From NCBI GenBank assembly GCA_900696645.1, contig CAADGV010000032.1, positions 1-64,000 on the forward strand: 64,000 bases of DNA. The letters are read 5' to 3'. Shown piece after piece: positions 15,553-23,886 of the stretch. Position 1 is the stretch's first letter; each line of letters begins with the position of its first letter. Origin of the DNA: an uncultured Chlorobiota bacterium. GTDB lineage: Bacteria > Bacteroidota > Ignavibacteria > UBA10030 > UBA6906. The translations under genes and the position numbers were made by a program. The notes under the pieces are model-generated. The model did no database searches, had not been told where the DNA came from, and saw only the letters and a list, made by a program, of their open reading frames with translations.

Positions 15553-17322
15553 TTATTTCCAATACGCGTCCCATCGTTCCTCTACCCTCTTCTTCACTTC
15601 GTCCGTCATCCTGAGCGGATTCGGATAGCCGGGCTTCCACGTTGCATCAATGCCCATCACGCCTTTGTAGATCGGGCTGATGCCGTGGAGTTTTTGTTCC
15701 GTGAAGATGATGTCCCGCTCGCAATCGAAACGTGTAAATACGCCCCAAATGTAGTTCTCTTTATCACGGAGATCGACGTCCTCACTCACCGCGGCGATTA
15801 TTTTGATGCCGCCAAGCTCTGTTTGCGCAACAAGCTTCTCAATGACTTTTCTTCCACCTTCGTTCACTTTGACGAGAAGAAGAGTTTCGTGAACTACATT
15901 CAGATCGGAAATTCTCTTGTCTGCGTCTCGTACCCTCTCAATATTCACTTTACGCGATTCCGTCACCGGCTTCTTGTCTCGCTGTTTCTTCGTCGCATCC
16001 AAAATCATTTTACTGCCGAGATTCATCTTGAAGCTCGTGAAGTCCAGCGTATCGAGCGGCACTTTGGGAATCATCACAAAATCAAAATGCGGATTGAAAT
16101 TGTCACGCACGTTTTTCATGACTTCATCGAAGTTCCTGACGTTTACGCCTTCAGAGACGAGGATGATGCATTTCGTGAGAGAGAGTTGCGACATTCCCAT
16201 CAAGCCCAACGCCGTCTTCATCGCTTCCTTCTGATAGCGCTGATCGACAGCAACGACGAGCAGGTTGTGAAATCCCGCTTCGTAGTACGCCCACATAGCG
16301 GCAATTTCCGAGTGAATCAACTTTGCCAGCGGTCCGAGAATCTGTTGCGTTGCATCGCCCAACCATTTATCCTCCATCGGCGGAATGCCGACAACTGTTG
16401 CAGGATACACTGGATTGAGGCGGTGCGTGATTTTCCTGACATGAAAGACGGGAAACTCCGAGGCATGTGAATAGTGTCCGAAGTGATCGCCGAACGGCCC
16501 TTCCATCCTTCTTTCGCGTGCAGGCACGATGCCCTCAAGAATAAATTCAGCATTTGCCGGAACTTGAATGGAAAGGGACTTCGCTTTGACGAACTCCGTT
16601 CGTTGACCTCTTAGAAATCCTGCAAACATCGCCTCGTCAATATTCTCGGGCAATGCCGCTATCGTCGCCATCAACAGCGCCGGATCGGTTCCCAACGCGA
16701 CTGCAAGCTCGAAATCCTGTCCGAGCCGTTCTGCTTCGTAATAATGGAAGCCTCCACCCTTCTGAATCTGCCAGTGCATGCCCGTCGTTTGCTTGTCGAA
16801 CACGTGCATGCGGTACATGCCGATGTTCCGTTTTCCGTTGCGGGGATCGTACGTCACGACCTGTGGAAGCGTGACAAAACGTCCGCCATCTTCCGGCCAG
16901 CATGTGAGAATCGGGAGTTCATCGAGATTTGGTTCTTCAACAACTTCCTGTACAAGTGCCGAAGAAACGGATTTGTTCCGCGTCTTGAGAAACCTGCCAA
17001 CGATTGGCTTGTGTTTCCACAACACCGACGGCTTCGGAGGCATGGCATCCATCATAAACCGGATCAGTTCTTCCCCGAGTTGTTCGGGATGTTTGTTAAG
17101 GGCAAGCTCACAGCGATGCTCGCTTGCCATCGTGTTAATAACAAGCGGATACTTCGAGCCTTTCACGTTCTCGAAGAGCAGCGCCGGCCTTCGTTCTTTG
17201 ATGGCTCGCGTCGCTATTTCCGTTATTTCGAGATAGGAATCGACTTCAACTGTAACTTTGTGCAACTCGCCTGCCGATTCCAGATAGCGGGCGAAGTCGC
17301 CGATGGTGCGAACGCTTGTCAT
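15553..17322 (-). CDS. ubiD: UbiD-family decarboxylase, probably for the late menaquinone steps
   Basis: A 589-residue UbiD-type decarboxylase. It contains the prenylated-FMN site blocks IGMYRMHVFDKQTTGMHW, EGPFGDHFGHYS (with the catalytic Glu of the Arg-Glu-Glu set), and the metal-binding region around GGGFHYYEAE. The C-terminal half ends with a typical IGIDATWKPGYPNPLRM block. In organisms with the futalosine route, a UbiD homologue removes the carboxylate of the dihydroxynaphthoate intermediate, and the neighbouring UbiX-type gene would make its cofactor. Placement in the same gene run as mqnE-mqnA and mqnC supports this reading over ubiquinone synthesis or aromatic degradation. Confidence 0.88.
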   Translation of the reverse strand: MTSVRTIGDFARYLESAGELHKVTVEVDSYLEITEIATRAIKERRPALLFENVKGSKYPLVINTMASEHRCELALNKHPEQLGEELIRFMMDAMPPKPSVLWKHKPIVGRFLKTRNKSVSSALVQEVVEEPNLDELPILTCWPEDGGRFVTLPQVVTYDPRNGKRNIGMYRMHVFDKQTTGMHWQIQKGGGFHYYEAERLGQDFELAVALGTDPALLMATIAALPENIDEAMFAGFLRGQRTEFVKAKSLSIQVPANAEFILEGIVPARERRMEGPFGDHFGHYSHASEFPVFHVRKITHRLNPVYPATVVGIPPMEDKWLGDATQQILGPLAKLIHSEIAAMWAYYEAGFHNLLVVAVDQRYQKEAMKTALGLMGMSQLSLTKCIILVSEGVNVRNFDEVMKNVRDNFNPHFDFVMIPKVPLDTLDFTSFKMNLGSKMILDATKKQRDKKPVTESRKVNIERVRDADKRISDLNVVHETLLLVKVNEGGRKVIEKLVAQTELGGIKIIAAVSEDVDLRDKENYIWGVFTRFDCERDIIFTEQKLHGISPIYKGVMGIDATWKPGYPNPLRMTDEVKKRVEERWDAYWK

Positions 17323-17384
17323 TGGTCAGTGTTCAGGTAGAGATTTGGGATAGCGAATGTCAGGCAACAAGATAGCCAATTACT

Positions 17385-17396
17385 TGACAATTGTCA
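17385..17396. promoter_or_regulatory. 12-bp perfect palindrome upstream of the ubiD-like gene
   Basis: TGACAATTGTCA is a perfect 12-base palindrome in the 88-base gap between the small membrane protein stop (17411) and the ubiD-like ATG (17322). It lies 62 bases before that start. The shape suits a dimeric regulator site, but no regulator is indicated, and one palindrome of this length can occur by chance. Confidence 0.25.
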
Positions 17397-17410
17397 GAAA
17401 GGAAACAAAC

Positions 17411-17917
17411 TCACAGCGACTCAACAAGCGCAAGTGACATCTTCTCGGCCACAGGCTGGTCGGCAGCGAGCCAGTACAAACGATCCTTGTACACAAAGAA
17501 GTAATGATCCTGCTCCTGGCCGTAACAGAACGATGCTTCCACTCCGCCGAGCTGTGTAACCCGATAGTCAGTAAAGAGAGGATTTCCCTTTTCGATGCTA
17601 CGTGCCATTTTTGTGTACGCCTTCTGCGCATCGCGACGCGAGCGGTAGACGGAGAGATACACTACCGTGTTCCCCGATGTGTACACGCCGATGAGGTTTG
17701 TCGCGGGAGTAACTTCCTTGTCGTGCATGCGATTGAGAATCTCGTTCGCCCTCTCGCCGTCAATCAACTGCACAAGCTGCCCATCACCAAGCTGTTGCGG
17801 GAGATTGGCCGATGCGGAACTCAGGAAATAGAAGTACACTGAAATCGCAGCAATGACAGCTACGACAATAGCAGACTTCCAGACTAACGGCGGGATTTTA
17901 GGGGATTCGTCGCTCAC
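17411..17917 (-). CDS. Membrane-anchored protein of unknown function
   Basis: A 168-residue protein with a short cytoplasmic N-terminus (MSDESPKIPPLVWK), one membrane helix (SAIVVAVIAAISVYFYFL) and about 130 periplasmic residues. The soluble part has an alpha/beta look with INRSRRDAQKAYTKMARSIE-like spacing (YRSRRDAQKAYTKM) and a late VYKDRLYWLAADQP. I do not recognise a domain with a known role. It sits between the DMT exporter and the ubiD-like gene in the minus-strand menaquinone run, which is the only hint of context. Confidence 0.75.
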   Translation of the reverse strand: MSDESPKIPPLVWKSAIVVAVIAAISVYFYFLSSASANLPQQLGDGQLVQLIDGERANEILNRMHDKEVTPATNLIGVYTSGNTVVYLSVYRSRRDAQKAYTKMARSIEKGNPLFTDYRVTQLGGVEASFCYGQEQDHYFFVYKDRLYWLAADQPVAEKMSLALVESL

Positions 17918-18051
17918 GAAACAGTAGTTCTTTCTGCAAGGTATTGTATTTCAAGAAACGCGCTCGGCAGCGGCAGACCAGTGAGCCGATATCACTTCGC
18001 CGAGACGCGGAAGAAATATACAAAGGGGAAGCAACGAATCCTACCGGAAAG

Positions 18052-18915
18052 TCATACGGTTCTTGCGGTCTTCAGAATTGCGAAGACTACTCCCGTAAAG
18101 ATCAGAAGCCCGCAAATAACAAGGCGCAAGGATATCGATTCTTCAAGGAAAACAACGCCGCCGTAGGCAGCAAGAACCGGAACCAGCAACTGCACAATGC
18201 CGGCCTGCGTTGCAGTAAGCCCCCGCAACGCCGTGTACCAGATGGCGTATCCAACGCCGGATGCAATCGCGCCCGATGCGACTGCGAGCAGAACTCCATC
18301 CCGCGTAATCACTTGTTCTCCGGTGCTTAGTGCCGCAACCGGCGCAGCAAGCACAAGACTGAGTGTAAAGTTGTTCGCCGTGGCGCGCAACGGATCAGCA
18401 ACACACGTTCCTTTCAACGAGTACACGCCCCAGGCAATTCCGGCGATTGCCATCAAACCGGCGCCAATCAAATCGGGGGCCCCGGCTCCCGGCAGCGTAA
18501 GTCCTGCAAGTCCGGCCAATGCGAGCAGAAGTCCAGCCAGTTCGCGTACATGCAGCCGGTTGCCATCCATTAGATGACTTCCGATCATGGTTGATTGAAC
18601 TGCACCGAAGAGAATCAAGGCTCCGACTCCTGCAGGAATGCGAAGGTAGGCAAAGGAAAACGGAATCGCATACGCAAAAAGAGCAAAAGCCGAAATCCAC
18701 GTGAACTGTAGCCGAGGAAGATGCTTGTCTCGCGAAATCAGAATAAATGTGAGGGCTATCGTCCCGCTAAGTAATCGAATGAATGTGAACGAAGCGGCAT
18801 CAATGAGTTGCGGCGCAAGGGCAAGCCGGCATAAAATCGAATTTGAAGCGAAGGCAACAAGGGTAACGGACGTGAGGAGAACAGTTCGCGGGGAAATGTG
18901 TTGTGAGGAAGACAT
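18052..18915 (-). CDS. EamA/DMT-family transporter
   Basis: A 287-residue protein with ten predicted hydrophobic segments arranged as two EamA repeats of five. I start it at the ATG at 18915 (MSSSQHISPRTV); the frame continues upstream to 18939 without a better site. The first repeat includes NSILCRLAL and FIRLLSGTIAL. The second includes GAIASGVGYAIWYTALRGL and VFLEESISLRL, the usual DMT closing motif. Members export small metabolites such as amino acids or purines; the substrate is not inferable. It lies between ubiX and the small membrane protein genes, 34 bases after the ubiX stop. Confidence 0.88.
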   Translation of the reverse strand: MSSSQHISPRTVLLTSVTLVAFASNSILCRLALAPQLIDAASFTFIRLLSGTIALTFILISRDKHLPRLQFTWISAFALFAYAIPFSFAYLRIPAGVGALILFGAVQSTMIGSHLMDGNRLHVRELAGLLLALAGLAGLTLPGAGAPDLIGAGLMAIAGIAWGVYSLKGTCVADPLRATANNFTLSLVLAAPVAALSTGEQVITRDGVLLAVASGAIASGVGYAIWYTALRGLTATQAGIVQLLVPVLAAYGGVVFLEESISLRLVICGLLIFTGVVFAILKTARTV

Positions 18916-18949
18916 TAAAAAAAGAACGGATGAAAACACATGAAGCGTA

Positions 18950-19501
18950 CTACTCGAACTCTTCAGCCCGCCAGCCCTTTGCAGTTCGAATACCGAGTTG
19001 CCCCATCACCTTGTCCGTAAAGGCGCCGACATACTCATCAACACTCTTCGGCACAAAATACAACGGTGATGAAATCGGCATGATGATAGCGCCGTAGCCC
19101 GAAAGTCTCGTACACTGCTCAAGTGATAGCGTTGAGAGCGGCGTCTCTCTGACACAGATAATGAGCTTGTAGCGTTCCTTCAAACAGACTTGCGCAGTCC
19201 GGGTAATCAACGTATCGCCGAGTCCCGAAGCAATCTTCCCGATTGTTGACGTCGAAGCCGGAAGAATCACAAACGCATCGAAGTAATTGGAGCCGGATGC
19301 CATCGGGGCAGTTAAATCGTCGTCGGAGAATTGCTTCTTGATGTACGGCTTCAAGTCCTTCTCGCTCATATTCAACTCATCGCGCAGTAATACCTTCCCC
19401 CACGAACTGACGACAAGATATTTGTCCGCCTGACATTTCTTAAGAAAATCCAATGCGTACACAGCGCCCGATGAGCCGGTGATGCCGACGATGAGTTTCA
19501 T
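18950..19501 (-). CDS. ubiX: UbiX flavin prenyltransferase
   Basis: A 183-residue protein starting MKLIVGITGSSGAVYA, the FMN-binding start of UbiX, with the ATG at 19501. Other family blocks are PASTSTIGKIASGLGDTLITR and VRETPLSTLSLEQ, which hold the dimethylallyl-phosphate and FMN sites. UbiX makes prenylated FMN, the cofactor that UbiD-type decarboxylases need, and a ubiD-like gene lies in the same run at 15553-17322. It acts in the cytoplasm. The intergenic gap to the ubiA-like gene upstream (153 bases) contains a weak inverted repeat. Confidence 0.93.
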   Translation of the reverse strand: MKLIVGITGSSGAVYALDFLKKCQADKYLVVSSWGKVLLRDELNMSEKDLKPYIKKQFSDDDLTAPMASGSNYFDAFVILPASTSTIGKIASGLGDTLITRTAQVCLKERYKLIICVRETPLSTLSLEQCTRLSGYGAIIMPISSPLYFVPKSVDEYVGAFTDKVMGQLGIRTAKGWRAEEFE

Positions 19502-19520
19502 GCCTGATGAATGCCTTTTG

Positions 19521-19646
19521 TGGAACACTGAGGACACAGATGGAACTGATTCTCACTGACTGCTCACTTACAGTCTGTGGTCACCCTCTTGGCTGCAGTT
19601 CTGTGCGCTTTCTTCCTATCTTTGGTGAATATCTGTCTGTGTTCCA
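19521..19646. repeat. Weak inverted repeat between ubiA and ubiX genes
   Basis: TGGAACAC at 19521-19528 is the exact complement of GTGTTCCA at 19639-19646, and ACAGAT/ATCTGT follows inside both arms with a small offset. The arms resemble the AC/GA-rich palindromic repeats elsewhere in the window. The pairing is short, so this may be a decayed element or chance. No gene was seen in this gap. Confidence 0.25.
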
Positions 19647-19654
19647 TCGCAAAG

Positions 19655-20491
19655 TCAGACGGATACTCCGACGAGGACCATGGCAAAGACTGCAAATCCC
19701 GCGACCGCATTGATCTTGAAAAACGCCAGCTCGACATCTTCCGCTTTCTTCTGCTCAAGATACAGGAGATAACCCGTCATAACAAGAAGCGGCAATGCGA
19801 GAAGTGAGAACGGCGAATAGAAAAACAACGCCGTCAGAAATCCGAACGCAATGAAATGGAAAAGCGCGGAAAACTGCAGCGCCCGTGCCCTCCCGAAGCG
19901 GGCAGGAAACGAATACAGCGATTCCTTCTTATCAAATTCCTCGTCAAGCGTTGCGTAGATGATATCGAAGCCGGCAACCCAAAAGAGCGTGAACAGTGAA
20001 AGAAGTGCCGGCGGAATCAGATTCTCGAACGATGGTGAGATGGCGAACCACCCGCCTAACGGCCCCATCGCCAACCCCATGCCGACTCCGAAATGCGCGA
20101 GCGGCGTGTAGCGCTTCATGGTCGGGTAGATAATGAACACGGCAAGCGGAATCGGCGACATATAGAAACAGAATTCGGAAATGAAATACGCCGACCCGAA
20201 ATACAGCGCAAGCCCCGCAACCATCACCCAGCTTGCCTCCCAGATCGTCATCCGTCCGCTGGGCAAATCACGTGTTGCGGTGCGGGGATTCCGGGAATCG
20301 ATATGCCGGTCAATAATCCGGTTGAGAGCAAACGCAACAGTGCGTGCACCGGTTGCGGCTGTCAGAACAAGAATGAGAATCTTCAGCGGCGGTAGCGTGT
20401 TACGCGAGGCGAGCATCACGCCACTGTAGATAAGGGGAAGCGAGAACAGCGTATGCTCGATCTTGACAAAGGAGAAGAACTTCTTCACAAG
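19655..20491 (-). CDS. ubiA: UbiA-family prenyltransferase, likely the menaquinone prenyltransferase
   Basis: About 278 residues from a GTG start at 20491 (VKKFFSFVKIEHTLFSLP), which matches where UbiA/MqnP proteins begin. The frame extends to a GTG at 20575, but that part is not family-like. Both aspartate motifs are present: NRIIDRHIDSRNPRT (NxxxDxxxD) and DIIYATLDEEFD (DxxxD with YA). Eight or so membrane segments surround them. The enzyme attaches the polyprenyl tail to an aromatic acid. Next to ubiX, ubiD and mqn genes it is best read as the MqnP-type enzyme of the futalosine route. It starts the minus-strand run of the first 20 kb. Confidence 0.9.
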   Translation of the reverse strand, partial: LVKKFFSFVKIEHTLFSLPLIYSGVMLASRNTLPPLKILILVLTAATGARTVAFALNRIIDRHIDSRNPRTATRDLPSGRMTIWEASWVMVAGLALYFGSAYFISEFCFYMSPIPLAVFIIYPTMKRYTPLAHFGVGMGLAMGPLGGWFAISPSFENLIPPALLSLFTLFWVAGFDIIYATLDEEFDKKESLYSFPARFGRARALQFSALFHFIAFGFLTALFFYSPFSLLALPLLVMTGYLLYLEQKKAEDVELAFFKINAVAGFAVFAMVLVGVSV

Positions 20492-20801
20492 TTGGGTTTC
20501 CGGGATTTTGAGGGATTTCGTGCGTCCAATATAGAAATTTCCCACATCTCGTCCAACCTCGGGCTTGCGAAGCACAGTCCGCTGAATCGAGTGCCCTCAC
20601 AAGGATATATGCACTACATGATACGGCGGACAAACAGCGTATGAAGGCCAACACCGAGGCAGCTGCGAAACCCCAACGAATTAAAACCGGGCCCGGACTC
20701 ATGCAACTTTCCGGTTCCGCTACTTGTTGAGATCGGTAGTAGCTCATCCGGTTTCTCACGGTAATTGCAACTGTTCTTTCACACAATACAAGGTGGACTT
20801 T
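20492..20801. other. Divergent intergenic region, no gene seen
   Basis: This 310-base gap separates the minus-strand ubiA-like gene from the plus-strand lipoprotein gene, so promoters for both directions must lie here. If the ubiA-like protein starts at 20575, the gap shrinks accordingly. AAGGTGG upstream of 20802 is the ribosome site of the lipoprotein gene. I found no convincing promoter, RNA or repeat. Confidence 0.5.
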
Positions 20802-21479
20802 ATGGGAACGAGCCGAATTCTCAGTGCCGCTTTTTTCGCGGCAACAATCGGATTACTGATCGGAAGTTGTTCGAAGGATGAGGGAGGAACCACTCCGCCT
20901 CCAAGCCCGACGGGTATTTCCATCAGTCAGGCTATTCCCACCTTGTCTGTCGGCGACTCCGTGTCAAGAACACTCTCCGGCGGAACACCCCCTTACTCGC
21001 TCGTTTCATCAGGTACAACAACTGTTGCGGCGCCGACGCTCAGCGGAACAACCTTGACAGTCCGGGCTGTCGGCAACGGCAATTCCACCATCATTATCGG
21101 GGATGCCGGATCGCCGCAACGAACGCTTTCCATCAATGTCCAGGTGGGAACACCGGCGGTTTCTTTTTCAGGGCAGGTGCAGCCGATCTTTACCACGAAT
21201 TGCGCGGTTTCAGGATGTCACGTTACAGGAGGGGTTGCGCCGTTTTCGTTGGCCGCAGGCACAAGCCATGACAATCTCGTTAATCAGGCTGCAACAAGCT
21301 CGCCTGCGTGCAGCCTGCCATTGCGCGTGAAGCCGTTCTCGGCGGATTCGAGTGTGTTGTACAGAAGAATCTCGGGGCCGGACTGCGGCCAGCAAATGCC
21401 GCAAGGCGCGTCGCCGCTTTCTTCAACCAATCAACAACTCATCAGAAACTGGATTATTCAGGGCGCCGCGGCAAACTAA
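20802..21479 (+). CDS. Lipoprotein with an Ig-like region and a CX4CH cytochrome-like motif
   Basis: A 225-residue lipoprotein; the ATG at 20802 follows AAGGTGG. The signal ends in LLIGSC with the lipid Cys followed by SKDEGG and a proline linker. Residues of about 40-115 look like a bacterial Ig/BIG-type strand domain (LSVGDSVSRTLSGGTPPYSL). The C-terminal 100 residues begin FSGQVQPIFTTNCAVSGCHV, like the cytochrome-c-type domain of many Bacteroidota surface proteins (Q-x-IF-x-x-NC...CH). The spacing is C-x4-C-H rather than C-x2-C-H. A late QQMPQGASPLS supplies a possible Met ligand. It could be an extracytoplasmic haem protein, or the motif may be vestigial. Confidence 0.8.
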   Translation: MGTSRILSAAFFAATIGLLIGSCSKDEGGTTPPPSPTGISISQAIPTLSVGDSVSRTLSGGTPPYSLVSSGTTTVAAPTLSGTTLTVRAVGNGNSTIIIGDAGSPQRTLSINVQVGTPAVSFSGQVQPIFTTNCAVSGCHVTGGVAPFSLAAGTSHDNLVNQAATSSPACSLPLRVKPFSADSSVLYRRISGPDCGQQMPQGASPLSSTNQQLIRNWIIQGAAAN

Positions 21480-21487
21480 GTCGCCTG

Positions 21488-23038
21488 CTACTCCCACTCG
21501 ATTGTGGCGGGGGGCTTAGAACTCACGTCGTACACGACACGGTTGATGCCGCGTACTTCGTTGGTTATGCGCGAGGATATGTTGGCGAGAACTTCGTGCG
21601 GCATGCGGAACCAATCTGCCGTCATGCCGTCAACGCTGGTGACTGCACGAATTGCGACTGTGTACTCGTAGGTTCTTCCATCCCCCATCACTCCGACACT
21701 TCTGACGGGCAGGAGAACGACAAACCCCTGCCAGATGTCACGATAGAGGCCTGCCTTTTTCACTTCTTCTACAAAGATTGCATCTGCCTCACGCAAGAGA
21801 TCGAGACGTTCCCGGGTAATTTCGCCCAACACACGTACTGCAAGTCCGGGCCCGGGGAAAGGATGCCGCCAGATGAGTTCATCCGATAAGCCGAGTTCGT
21901 GGCCGACTGCCCGCACTTCATCTTTGAACAATTCCCTGAACGGTTCGATCAACTTGAGGTTCATCTTCTCCGGCAAGCCGCCAACGTTGTGGTGGGTTTT
22001 GATTGTGACGGACGGGCCTTTGAATGACACGGATTCGATAACGTCAGGATACAGTGTTCCCTGGCAAAGGAAATCAACCTGCCCGATCTTCTTTGCTTCC
22101 TGTTCAAAGACATCAATGAACAGCTTGCCGATGATTTTTCGTTTCTTTTCCGGATCGGTCACTCCGTCAAGTTCCTTCAGAAACAGATCGCTCGCATCGA
22201 CATAGTCAAGATTCATGTGGAAGTTGTCACGGAACGTCTGCACAACCTGCCCGCTCTCCCCTTTCCGCATCAGGCCGTTATTGATGTGAATGCAATACAA
22301 CTGGTCGCCGATGGCCTTGTGGAGAAGAACTGCCGCAACCGACGAATCGACGCCACCGCTTAATGCGCAGATAACTCGGCCGTTACCGACTCTATGACGA
22401 ATATCATCAATCGAATTCTGGATGAACGAAACTGAACTCCACCCTCCCTTACATTCACAAATCTTGTAGAGGAAATTCTTCAGTATCTCCTTTCCGTTCG
22501 CCGTGTGAACGACTTCAGGATGAAACTGAATTCCGTATATCTTCCGCCGAACATCCTTGATGGCACAGATAGGCGAGTTACTTGTATGCGCCATCGGTTG
22601 GAAGCCGGAAGGCATTCGTGTCAAATGGTCGCCGTGGCTCATCCAGACTTTCGTTGTTGTTCTATTCCCTGCAAATCCAGCAAACAAATCCGACGTATCG
22701 TCTATCAACAAATCCGCGTGGCCGTATTCACGTTTTGCCGCTTTATCAACCTCGCCGCCGAGTTGATAGGCCATCAATTGCAGGCCGAAACAAATTCCCA
22801 GCACGGGAATTCCCAGCTCGAATATCTGCGGTGCGGAAATCGGAGCCCCTTCCTCGTACGCGCTATGCGGACTGCCGGAGAGAATAATTCCTTTGGGATT
22901 GAGAGATCGGATTTTTTCGACTGAGATGTTGAAGGGATGGAGTTCGGAATACACGCCCGACTCGCGCACGCGACGGGCAATCAGTTGCGTATATTGGGAA
23001 CCGTAGTCAAGTATGAGGATGAGTTCTTCGTGGGTCAT
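21488..23038 (-). CDS. guaA: GMP synthase (glutamine-hydrolysing)
   Basis: A 516-residue GMP synthase. I use the ATG at 23038 ([15 protein letters not shown]); the 24 extra upstream residues are hydrophobic and not family-like. The class I glutaminase domain has [15 protein letters not shown] with Cys83 and the His/Glu pair in FHPEVVHT. The ATP-pyrophosphatase domain has the P-loop [10 protein letters not shown], and the dimerisation domain ends with [17 protein letters not shown] and the final PPATIEWE. It converts XMP to GMP in the cytoplasm. It is convergent with the lipoprotein gene, with only 8 bases between them, and lacks an obvious terminator there. Confidence 0.97.
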   Translation of the reverse strand: MTHEELILILDYGSQYTQLIARRVRESGVYSELHPFNISVEKIRSLNPKGIILSGSPHSAYEEGAPISAPQIFELGIPVLGICFGLQLMAYQLGGEVDKAAKREYGHADLLIDDTSDLFAGFAGNRTTTKVWMSHGDHLTRMPSGFQPMAHTSNSPICAIKDVRRKIYGIQFHPEVVHTANGKEILKNFLYKICECKGGWSSVSFIQNSIDDIRHRVGNGRVICALSGGVDSSVAAVLLHKAIGDQLYCIHINNGLMRKGESGQVVQTFRDNFHMNLDYVDASDLFLKELDGVTDPEKKRKIIGKLFIDVFEQEAKKIGQVDFLCQGTLYPDVIESVSFKGPSVTIKTHHNVGGLPEKMNLKLIEPFRELFKDEVRAVGHELGLSDELIWRHPFPGPGLAVRVLGEITRERLDLLREADAIFVEEVKKAGLYRDIWQGFVVLLPVRSVGVMGDGRTYEYTVAIRAVTSVDGMTADWFRMPHEVLANISSRITNEVRGINRVVYDVSSKPPATIEWE

Positions 23039-23218
23039 GATGATGTGAAAAATGTTGCAGAAATATAGGAAAAGAAGGCATTTCCTCCAACATTCGATTG
23101 CGGGCAGCATCCGCTGTCTCCCAGATTAATTTGTTCGAAGAGAAGTATCACTGCAACCTCTGTAGAGTAGTATCGTATCGAAGAATGCAAGTCAACATAT
23201 CCATTCATGGAGGTCATT

Positions 23219-23722
23219 ATGAAAACCATACACGCTCTGTGTGTGGCACTGGTCATAATGATACCCGCCCTGGTCAGGGCTTCAGATCCACCCGCCGCAC
23301 CGCGATTTACCAATGCGACGATCGAACAAACCGAGCAAAGCATGGTGCAGGGTATTGCCTACAACAATCCCTACATGACCGCAACAATCGCCTTTACCGT
23401 TCGTGACCTGAAGGGGTTGTATCCCGAACATTCCTTCACACCGCTGATCATCCCGTTGATGGGAGCGTTGAAGGATGAGGATGCCCCGGCATTTGCCCGA
23501 ACGGCGGCGGCAATTGCATTGCATGAATTGCGTTCGGCACGCGGCGATTACGCCATTTCGCAAACGGCAATCTTCACTTCGTCGGAGAAAGTGAAAAATG
23601 TCTGCTCGTGGCTCCGGTACTACCGGCTGATTGAGAAGCATCCTGAACTGGCAGCAGTGTCGTCACCAGACCTGTTCAGCCACGTTGTTCCCGTTCCATT
23701 GCCGGAGAACACGATCGAGTAG
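23219..23722 (+). CDS. Secreted HEAT-like repeat protein of unknown function
   Basis: A 167-residue protein starting at the ATG at 23219, with GGAGG at 23209-23213. A signal peptide (MKTIHALCVALVIMIPALVRA) precedes a helical body. The part around LIIPLMGALKDEDAPAFARTAAAIALHEL and RGDYAISQTAIFTSSEKV has the alternation of two helices per 30-40 residues seen in HEAT-like repeats of Ignavibacteria-type proteins. No catalytic motif is visible. Gaps on both sides (180 and 164 bases) suggest it is transcribed alone. Confidence 0.75.
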   Translation: MKTIHALCVALVIMIPALVRASDPPAAPRFTNATIEQTEQSMVQGIAYNNPYMTATIAFTVRDLKGLYPEHSFTPLIIPLMGALKDEDAPAFARTAAAIALHELRSARGDYAISQTAIFTSSEKVKNVCSWLRYYRLIEKHPELAAVSSPDLFSHVVPVPLPENTIE

Positions 23723-23886
23723 CTTCTCGCACATATTCACTCATCGTCTCAGGCTGATTGATTCTTGTCAAAAGATGGCGTACTTTTCAGCCGACGAAAT
23801 GATGAGTTCTTTGTCAACCCGCGCAACTACCATTCTGGAAGCGTGGGTTTTTGTTTTCCCCACGGTGAACGACGAGAGGAGCCAAC

